A stretch of DNA of 26,085 nt from Gemmatimonadota bacterium (lineage in GTDB: Bacteria; Gemmatimonadota; Gemmatimonadetes; Gemmatimonadales; GWC2-71-9). The stretch spans positions 1 to 26,085 of the forward strand of contig QHUD01000124.1 of assembly GCA_003221085.1 (NCBI GenBank), written 5' to 3'. This document shows positions 20,317 to 26,085 of this stretch, piece after piece; positions within the stretch are counted from its first letter, which is position 1, and each line of letters opens with the position of its first letter. The notes below the pieces were generated by a model. That model did not search any database and had not been told where the DNA came from. It saw only the letters and a program-made list of their open reading frames with translations. The position numbers and the translations under genes are program-made.

Positions 20317-22449
20317 TCAGTCCGCCGCCTGTTGCTGCGGAGGCGGCTCCTCGTCGGCCAACAAGCGGAACGACTTCACCGCACCGGTGAGCTTGTCGGC
20401 CGCCTCCGCGAGCTGGTTCGCGGACGACGCGATCTCCTCCGTGGATGCGCTCTGCTCCTCGCTCGAGGCGGCGATCTGCTCAGCGGACGCGAGCAGGGTC
20501 TCGGTGCCCTGGGCGACCGATCCGAGCCGTGCGCTGATTTCCTCCACGAGGGTGCGCATCTCGCCCGCCATCTTCGCGATCTCGCGGCCCCACACGTCGC
20601 TCGCCTGCGCTTCCGCGGCCACCGTACCGAGGCCCTGGGCCGCCGTCTGCGCCGCGTCGCGCGCGACCCCCGTGCCCTGGGCGAGCTGGGTCAGGCGGTC
20701 GCGCATCGCCTGCACGCGGGTGAGCACCCCGCGCACCGTGTCGGCGGTCTCGGTGGCCCCCGCCGCGGCCACCGAGGCGAGCTTGCGCACCTCGTCTGCC
20801 ACCACGGCAAAGCCGCGTCCCTGCGGCCCGGCGCGCGCCGCCTCGATCGCCGCGTTGAGGGCGAGCATGTTCGTTTGCGTGGCCACCGCCTTGGCCTGCG
20901 TCACGAACTTCTGAATCTCGGACGACGCGCGCGCCAGCGCCTCGGCCTCGGCGGCACCGCGGTTCACTTCTTCGGCGAGCTGGGCGAGATGCTCCGTACT
21001 CTGGTCCAGCACTTCCTTGTTGCGCCGGGCGACATCGGCGACGGCCGCGTTGCGTCGCACCGAATCCTCGGCGCCGGCGGCGAGGATCGTCGCGATTTGG
21101 AGGATCTTGGTCGCGTCGTCCGCCCCAGCGCGCACCAGCTGGGCCTGCTCCGCCGCCCGCTTGGTCAGATCCTGGCAGGTGGCGGACATCTCCGCGGTGG
21201 ACGCGCTCATCTCCTCAGTCGAAGCCGAGATTTCGGTGGCCATGGCGGCCGCCTCGTCCGCCGCCGTGCGGATCGCGCCGACCAGGCGGCGCAGCGCTAC
21301 CACCATCGTATGCACCGATGACAGGAGGTCGCCCACCTCGGCCGCGCCGGTCGGCTCGCTCACGACCGTGACCGAGAGATCCCCGCCCGCCACCCGGCTC
21401 GCGATCGCCCCCGCGGCCTTGACCGGCTCCGTCACTCGCCGGTTGAGGCGGCGCCAGAATGCGAACAGCAACGCCAGCGTCGTAGCGAACAGCACGACGG
21501 TCCAGAGCACGATGCCCGCCGCCGTCGTGCGGGCGGCCGCGTAGGCCGTGCCCTTGGGTTGCCGGAACACGACCCACCACTTGGTGTTCTCGACCGGAAC
21601 CGTCACCACCAGATCCTCCCCCGCTGCCCCGGGCACCGTCGCCGTGTCGACGCGCTCCAGGCGCGGCACCAGAGCGGCGTCGGGAATGGGGCGGAGCAGA
21701 TCGGTCTGATTCGGTGGTCCGGCTCCTGCCCCTGCGACGAGCAGCGTGCCCTGCGCGTCTACCACCTGCAGCCGGGCTCCGCCACCAACGTCCGCGGCGG
21801 TCAGCAGTCTGGATAGCCGGTCAAGTGCGAACACCGTTTTAAGCACGCCCACCGCCGCCGTCCCGCGCGGCGCCCGGATGGCCACGTCGTACTCGAGCGC
21901 GACCGCCGCGGCTGACGAGTCGTACCGCGGTGCGCCCTCGTACACACCATCCGCCGTCGCCCGCCGCCACCACTCTTCATCTGCGTGCACGAAGTCGGAG
22001 GTCCGGTTCGAGGCGAGGACCGAGTATCCGTGGCGTTCGGTGAAGAAGAGCTCGGCGAACTCGGACCGTTGGACGTAGTCGCGGAGGTAGGCGGCGAGCT
22101 CGGGATCCCCGCCCAACGCGCGGCGCTGGTTGAACATGCGCTCCAGGGCGGGGGTGTCGAGCTGGGGCAGGCGCTGGCTGATCGCCTGTTGGGACCCGTC
22201 GAGCGCCGCCCGCGCCACCGCGGGCGAGCGCGCCAGGGCTTCGGCCTCGCGGCGCCGCTCCCGCACGTACATCCCGACCAGGGACGCGACGTGCCTGGCC
22301 GCGTCCTGGCCGCGCTCGTCGGCTTGCCGCTCGACGACACGCGTGACGCTGCGGCTCGACAGCAGTGCGAACCCCGTCACGAGGACGAGGGCGACAACGG
22401 CCCCCGTGAGGAGGAAGCTCTGCCGGAGCTGCTGGGTGCCGCTGAACAT
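20317..22449 (-). CDS. Methyl-accepting chemotaxis-type transmembrane receptor
   Basis: 710 residues. Helix 1 is at 12-32 and helix 2 at about 310-332, enclosing a 275-residue periplasmic sensor with dCache-like features (FAELFFTERHGYSVLASNRT, DEEWWRRATADGVYEG, LEYDVAIRAP, GVLKTVFALDRL). A HAMP segment (333-385, RRVTEPVKAAGAIASRVAGGDLSV) is followed by a long coiled-coil signalling domain. The conserved hairpin tip lies at 517-557 (VATQTNMLALNAAIEAARAG, GRGFAVVADEVRKLA). Repeated Glu/Gln-Ser/Thr stretches (STEEMSASTAEMSA, SSEEQSASTEEIASS) look like methylation-type helices. The C-terminus is a Pro/Gln tail without an NWETF-like CheR tether. No che genes are nearby. It lies upstream of the exporter genes on the same strand and diverges from leuS. 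Confidence 0.93.
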   Translation of the reverse strand: MFSGTQQLRQSFLLTGAVVALVLVTGFALLSSRSVTRVVERQADERGQDAARHVASLVGMYVRERRREAEALARSPAVARAALDGSQQAISQRLPQLDTPALERMFNQRRALGGDPELAAYLRDYVQRSEFAELFFTERHGYSVLASNRTSDFVHADEEWWRRATADGVYEGAPRYDSSAAAVALEYDVAIRAPRGTAAVGVLKTVFALDRLSRLLTAADVGGGARLQVVDAQGTLLVAGAGAGPPNQTDLLRPIPDAALVPRLERVDTATVPGAAGEDLVVTVPVENTKWWVVFRQPKGTAYAAARTTAAGIVLWTVVLFATTLALLFAFWRRLNRRVTEPVKAAGAIASRVAGGDLSVTVVSEPTGAAEVGDLLSSVHTMVVALRRLVGAIRTAADEAAAMATEISASTEEMSASTAEMSATCQDLTKRAAEQAQLVRAGADDATKILQIATILAAGAEDSVRRNAAVADVARRNKEVLDQSTEHLAQLAEEVNRGAAEAEALARASSEIQKFVTQAKAVATQTNMLALNAAIEAARAGPQGRGFAVVADEVRKLASVAAAGATETADTVRGVLTRVQAMRDRLTQLAQGTGVARDAAQTAAQGLGTVAAEAQASDVWGREIAKMAGEMRTLVEEISARLGSVAQGTETLLASAEQIAASSEEQSASTEEIASSANQLAEAADKLTGAVKSFRLLADEEPPPQQQAAD

Positions 22450-22466
22450 GTCGAGGGTCGGGAGCG

Positions 22467-22495
22467 AAGCTACGCAGGGTTACACGGCGGGGCAA
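22467..22495 (-). promoter_or_regulatory. Candidate promoter for the chemoreceptor gene
   Basis: Minus strand TTGCCC (22490-22495), 17-nt spacer, TAGCTT (22467-22472), ending 17 nt before the ATG at 22449. It overlaps the divergent leuS promoter candidate. No strong ribosome site is seen. Confidence 0.4.
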
Positions 22496-22508
22496 GCCTG
22501 TTTAATTT
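22480..22508 (+). promoter_or_regulatory. Candidate promoter for leuS, leaderless type
   Basis: TTACAC (22480-22485), 17-nt spacer, TAATTT (22503-22508). The ATG at 22518 begins 10 nt after the -10 box and there is no ribosome site, so the message would start within a few bases of the start codon. Confidence 0.5.
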
Positions 22509-22517
22509 CATGCACTT

Positions 22518-24926
22518 ATGACTCAGGTGCCCAGCTACGATCCAGCGGTCGTCGAGGCGCGGTGGCAGGAGCGGTGGGCGCGCGCGCGCACCAACGAGCC
22601 CGACCTGGACCAGCCACGCCGGCCGTTCTACAACCTCATGATGTTCCCCTATCCCTCCGCGGAGGGACTGCACGTGGGGAATATGTTCGCGTTCACGGGC
22701 GCCGACATCTACGGCCGGTTCAAGCGGCTCCACGGGTACGACGTGTTCGAGCCGATCGGGTATGACGCGTTCGGCATTCACTCCGAGAACTACGCGCTTT
22801 CGGTCGGCACGCACCCCGCGAAGCTCATTCCTCAGAACATCGCGACGTTCCGCCGCCAGCTGAAGCGCTTCGGCGGGATGTTCGATTGGCGGCACGAGCT
22901 CTCCACCACCGACCCCCGCTACTACAAGTGGACGCAGTGGATCTTCCTGCAGCTCTTCAAAGCGGGGATCGCCTTCCGGAAAAAGGCGGCGGTCAACTGG
23001 TGCCCCAAGGACATGAGCGTGGTGGCGAACGAGCAGGTGATCAACGGTTACTGCGAGCGCCATCCGGACACCAAAGTCGAGCAGCGGTTCCTCGAGCAGT
23101 GGTTCTTCCGCATCACCCAGTACGCGGAGCGGCTGCTCAAAAACCTCGACCGGCTCGACTGGTCCGACTCGACCCGGACGCTGCAGCGCAATTGGATCGG
23201 CAGGAGCGAGGGGGCGGAGCTGATCTTCGAGACGCCGGCCGGCGCCAAGATCCCGGTGTTCACGACCCGTCCCGACACGGTGTTCGGCGCGACGTATCTC
23301 GTGCTCGCGCCCGAGCACCCGCTCGTGGATCAGCTCACCGCCGACGAGCAGCGGCGCCAGGTGAATGGCTATCGGCGCGAGGTACAGGGAAAGGACCTGG
23401 TGTCCCGCCGGGTGGGGGACAGGACCAAGACCGGGGTGTTCCTTGGGTCCTACGCCCGTAATCCGGCCACGGGGGAGGCGATCCCCATCTGGATCGCCGA
23501 CTACGTGCTCATGGAATACGGCACCGGGGCCATCATGGCCGTGCCGGCCCACGACAAGCGCGACTTCGAGTTCGCGACCCAGTTCAAGCTGCCGATCCGC
23601 GAAGTCGTGCGCACCGGCGAGCCCCTGCCGAGCGTGACGGAGGACGGGGCGCTCATGAATTCGGGCGAGTTCGACGGGCTGTCGTGTCGCGAGGCGCAGC
23701 GTCGGATCGTCGCGTGGCTCCAGGCCAAGGGTCTCGCGACCCCCCAGGTGCAGTACCGGCTGCACGACTGGTGCATCTCGCGGCAGCGCTACTGGGGCCC
23801 ACCCATCCCGATCATCTACTGCGACCGCTGCGGGCCGGTGGGCGTGCCGGCGCAGGACCTTCCCGTGCTGCTGCCCTTGATCGAGGATTTCCGCCCCGAT
23901 GCGAGCGGGGTGAGCCCGCTCGCGCGACACAAGGAGTGGTACTACGCGAAGTGCCCGCAGTGCGGCGCCCAGGGGCGGCGCGAAACCGACGTGTCCGACA
24001 CGTTCCTCGATTCGGCCTGGTACTTCCTTCGCTACCCGTCCACCGAGTTCGACGACCGACCGTGGGACCCGAAGCGCACCACCACGTGGCTCCCCGTCAC
24101 GAGCTACATCGGCGGCAACGAGCACGCCGTGTTGCATCTGCTCTACTCGCGGTTCGTCACGATGGTACTGCAGGAGCTCGGACACGTGCCCTTCGACGAG
24201 CCGTTTCCCAAGCTCCGGGCGCACGGGCTCATCATCAAAGACGGCGCGAAGATGTCCAAGTCGCGCGGCAACGTGGTCATCCCCGACTCCTACATCCAGC
24301 AGTGGGGTGCCGACACCTTCCGCATGTACCTCATGTTTCTCGGGCCCTTTCAGGAAGGTGGCGACTTTCGGGAAACCGGGATCATCGGCATCCGGCGCTT
24401 TCTCGAGAAGGTGTGGACCACGGCCCACGAGGCTGCCCACCTGACTCCGGGGTCGGCACTTCCCCCGGAGGTCGCGCGCAAGCTGCACCAGACGATCAAG
24501 AAAGTCACCGCGGACACCGAGAGCCTCGACTACAACACGGCGATCGCGGCGATGATGGAGTACGAGAACGCCCTGCGGGATGCGGGATGCGCGATGCGGG
24601 ATGCGGTCGAGCCGCTGGTCATCATGCTGGCTCCCTATGCTCCGCATCTCGCGGAGGAGCTCTGGGCGGCCCTGGGACACGACCGCTCGATCTTTCACGC
24701 GAGCTGGCCGAGCTACGATGCGACGCTCGCCGCCGCCGGCGATGTCGAGGTCGTGGTACAGGTGAACGGAAAGGTCCGCGGGCGGGTGACGGTGAGCCGC
24801 GGGGCGAGCGAAGCTGAGGTCGTCGAGCGGGCCATGCAGGACGAGTCGGTGCGGAAGTTCGTGGACGGGAAGCCCGTCAGAAAGACGATTTACGTCCAGG
24901 ATCGGCTGCTGAACTTCGTCCTGTGA
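22518..24926 (+). CDS. leuS: Leucyl-tRNA synthetase
   Basis: 802 residues, a class I synthetase charging tRNA-Leu. The HIGH-type motif is HVGN at 52-55 (FPYPSAEGLHVGN). The editing domain CP1 shows TTRPDTVFGATYLVLAPEHPL and YGTGAIMAVPAHDKRD with its Asp, so proofreading should be active. CISRQRYWGPPIP and DVSDTFLDSAWYFLRY follow, and KMSKS is at 578-582. The C-terminal part has the LAPYAPHLAEELW anticodon-domain motif and the small tRNA-binding tail (VQVNGKVRGRVTV). The active-site strand reads GYDAFGIHSENYA rather than the common GWDAFGLPAENYA, a known variant among some phyla. The zinc-knuckle positions read CPKD and CERH, so that site is partly degenerate. A run of 7-bp repeats (24575-24602) encodes part of the anticodon domain. 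Confidence 0.96.
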   Translation: MTQVPSYDPAVVEARWQERWARARTNEPDLDQPRRPFYNLMMFPYPSAEGLHVGNMFAFTGADIYGRFKRLHGYDVFEPIGYDAFGIHSENYALSVGTHPAKLIPQNIATFRRQLKRFGGMFDWRHELSTTDPRYYKWTQWIFLQLFKAGIAFRKKAAVNWCPKDMSVVANEQVINGYCERHPDTKVEQRFLEQWFFRITQYAERLLKNLDRLDWSDSTRTLQRNWIGRSEGAELIFETPAGAKIPVFTTRPDTVFGATYLVLAPEHPLVDQLTADEQRRQVNGYRREVQGKDLVSRRVGDRTKTGVFLGSYARNPATGEAIPIWIADYVLMEYGTGAIMAVPAHDKRDFEFATQFKLPIREVVRTGEPLPSVTEDGALMNSGEFDGLSCREAQRRIVAWLQAKGLATPQVQYRLHDWCISRQRYWGPPIPIIYCDRCGPVGVPAQDLPVLLPLIEDFRPDASGVSPLARHKEWYYAKCPQCGAQGRRETDVSDTFLDSAWYFLRYPSTEFDDRPWDPKRTTTWLPVTSYIGGNEHAVLHLLYSRFVTMVLQELGHVPFDEPFPKLRAHGLIIKDGAKMSKSRGNVVIPDSYIQQWGADTFRMYLMFLGPFQEGGDFRETGIIGIRRFLEKVWTTAHEAAHLTPGSALPPEVARKLHQTIKKVTADTESLDYNTAIAAMMEYENALRDAGCAMRDAVEPLVIMLAPYAPHLAEELWAALGHDRSIFHASWPSYDATLAAAGDVEVVVQVNGKVRGRVTVSRGASEAEVVERAMQDESVRKFVDGKPVRKTIYVQDRLLNFVL
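24575..24602 (+). repeat. Four tandem 7-bp repeats in leuS
   Basis: Units gcgggat, gcgggat, gcgcgat, gcgggat (24575-24602; one mismatch) encode LRDAGCAMRDA-type residues near 686-696, between two helices of the anticodon-binding domain. One copy more or less would shift the frame; three make seven codons. Confidence 0.8.
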
Positions 24927-24933
24927 ATCGTTA

Positions 24934-26046
24934 TCAGAAGATCTTTGCGACCACATCTCCGACGACGTAGCCGACGGCCGCGACTCCCAGTCCGACGACG
25001 AACATATCGACCCCGCTCCGGATCACGCCCCGTCCAGTGAAGACGCTGCGGGCCGCCCCGACGGCGAAATGGGACAGCATCGCGATCGTGAAGGCGATCC
25101 AGGCGGCCGTCGGACCGCTGAACACGAGGAACGGTGCCACGGGGATGAACGCGCCGACGGCCGTCGCGGTGCCGGTGACCCAGCCTTCCTTGAACGGCGT
25201 CGCGTGGGCTTCACCGATTTTCAGCTCTTCCCGCACCTGCTCGTCGAGCGCCCGTTGCGGGTGGCGCATCACTTCGGCCGCCATCTGGCGCGCCATGCCG
25301 GCCTCGATGCCCCTGGTCTGGTACACGAGCGCGAGCTCTTCCTCCTCCACCTCGGGCATGATGCGGATCTCTTCCTTCTCCATCGCGATCTCGTGGTCGT
25401 ACACCTCCTGCTCACTCTTCGCCGCGAGGTAGCCCGACGCGCCCATCGACAACGCGTCGGCGAACATCCCCGCAATTCCCGAGACCAGCACGATGTGTGG
25501 CGCGACATTGGCGCCGATCACTCCCGCCACGAGGCCGAAATTCGCGGTCAGCCCGTCGTTGAACCCGTAGACCACGTTGCGCAGGAAACCGCCCGACTCC
25601 GTCTTGTGCCAGGGCTCCGCGGCACGGCCGGCGAGGGCCGCCAGGGTCTCGGCATGCGCGGCCGACTCCTTCGCGAGCTTGAGTGAAACTTCTCGCGCAT
25701 CGTCGAACGTGACCTTGTTGTGGAGGTCCATGTACCCCTTCACCTCCTGCCCCTCCTCGCGCAGCAGCAGCGGCAGGAGGTAGCCGGGCCCGAAGCGCCG
25801 CCCGAACCAGGCGCGCAGGCGCGCGTTCACCGAAGGCCGCGGCCGGCCGACCGGATGGCCGTGCTCCGCGAGCAGCTTCTCCCACATCTGCACATGCCGC
25901 TCTTCCACGCCGGCCAGCTTGATGTAGACGTCCTTGCGTTTCTGGTCCGGCTCCTGGCCGGCGAGCACCAGGTACAGGTAGGCGGCGTCGTATTCGTCCT
26001 GCCAGTGGTGAACCCAGGTATGCAACGTTTCGCGGTCGAGGGGCAT
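24934..26046 (-). CDS. Ferritin-like/VIT1 fusion, MbfA-type membrane iron transporter
   Basis: 370 residues from ATG 26046; TTG 26079 gives an 11-residue extension, but the -10-like box lies between the two, favouring the ATG. The N-terminal part (about 1-140) is an erythrin/rubrerythrin-like four-helix domain with di-iron ligand candidates Glu18, Glu48/Glu49 with His51 (VEERH), Glu98-Glu101, and Glu127 with His131 (KESAAH). The C-terminal part (about 150-370) is a VIT1/CCC1 transporter: VVYGFNDGLTANFGLVAG helix 1, IAGMFADALSMGASGYLAAKSEQE, an acidic Glu-rich cytoplasmic helix (EKEEIRIMPEVEEEELAL) that can bind metal, and helices AVGAFIPVAPFLVF and MFVVGLGVAAVGYVVG. Characterised MbfA proteins export iron and protect against iron and peroxide stress. 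It converges on leuS with a 7-bp gap. Confidence 0.92.
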   Translation of the reverse strand: MPLDRETLHTWVHHWQDEYDAAYLYLVLAGQEPDQKRKDVYIKLAGVEERHVQMWEKLLAEHGHPVGRPRPSVNARLRAWFGRRFGPGYLLPLLLREEGQEVKGYMDLHNKVTFDDAREVSLKLAKESAAHAETLAALAGRAAEPWHKTESGGFLRNVVYGFNDGLTANFGLVAGVIGANVAPHIVLVSGIAGMFADALSMGASGYLAAKSEQEVYDHEIAMEKEEIRIMPEVEEEELALVYQTRGIEAGMARQMAAEVMRHPQRALDEQVREELKIGEAHATPFKEGWVTGTATAVGAFIPVAPFLVFSGPTAAWIAFTIAMLSHFAVGAARSVFTGRGVIRSGVDMFVVGLGVAAVGYVVGDVVAKIF

Positions 26047-26051
26047 CCTCC

Positions 26052-26079
26052 AAAATAGTCGCAACTCACCGAATAGCAA
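26052..26079 (-). promoter_or_regulatory. Candidate promoter for the ferritin/VIT1 gene
   Basis: Minus strand TTGCTA (26074-26079), 16-nt spacer, TATTTT (26052-26057), ending 5 nt before the ATG. GGAGG abuts the ATG with no spacing, so it cannot act as a normal ribosome site for it; a leaderless message is likely. No clear iron-box palindrome is visible in the 39 bases available. Confidence 0.5.
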
Positions 26080-26085
26080 TCGGTT

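Noticed and set aside
22470..24956. An 828-residue open frame antisense to leuS
   Set aside because: It mirrors leuS codon structure and has no domain signal; leuS itself has every expected motif.
1..26085. Mobile element, prophage, CRISPR array or defence island
   Set aside because: No transposase, integrase, phage, Cas, restriction or toxin-antitoxin signature and no regularly spaced direct repeats were found; the only repeats are short heptamer and homopolymer runs.

Overview
The window is GC-rich (about two-thirds G+C by eye), almost wholly coding, and has no visible tRNA, rRNA, insertion sequence, phage gene or CRISPR array. The gene content and style point to a soil or sediment Gram-negative bacterium, most likely Gemmatimonadota or a close relative. 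Reasons: secreted proteins with Ala-rich signal peptides ending near 'AQ', a Tat-type asparaginase, an S9 peptidase, tandem FtsX-type permeases without their own ATPase, and many GTGA/ATGA gene overlaps. The phylum is an inference.

Layout: (1) 3-2723: the end of a thioredoxin-like gene, converging on a leftward pair (outer-membrane beta-barrel protein and Tat-exported asparaginase-family hydrolase). (2) 2796-6255: a rightward cluster of small membrane protein, GT2 glycosyltransferase, zinc-finger anti-sigma-like protein, unknown exported protein and nicotinate phosphoribosyltransferase. (3) 6282-8288: a leftward secreted S9 peptidase, divergent from (4) 8346-11828: a tightly overlapping arginine operon argC-argB-argD-argA-like. 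(5) 11899-15262: nicotinamidase-like hydrolase, class V aminotransferase and serA, joined by ATGA and GTGA overlaps. (6) 15269-20215: a leftward set of HlyD/MacA adaptor, two FtsX permeases and an exported alpha/beta hydrolase, preceded by (7) a transmembrane methyl-accepting chemotaxis-type receptor. (8) 22518-24926: leuS, converging on (9) a ferritin-VIT1 fusion of the MbfA type.

Most genes are ordinary metabolism: arginine and serine biosynthesis, NAD salvage (nicotinamidase-like plus NAPRTase), leucyl-tRNA charging, iron handling and export. No complete new defence or mobile system is visible.

The most interesting signals are regulatory. A canonical intrinsic terminator (7-bp GC stem plus T6) lies inside the first 16 codons of the serine-branch aminotransferase, directly after the nicotinamidase stop. 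It sits just beyond a perfect 8-bp hairpin that holds the overlapping ATGA stop/start in its loop. The aminotransferase uses TTT for Phe only in that T-run, which suggests selection for an attenuator tuned by translational coupling. Other observations are 7-bp repeats inside argA-like and leuS coding sequence, and a recurring AT-rich -10-like box 5-9 nt before ATG, suggesting leaderless mRNAs.
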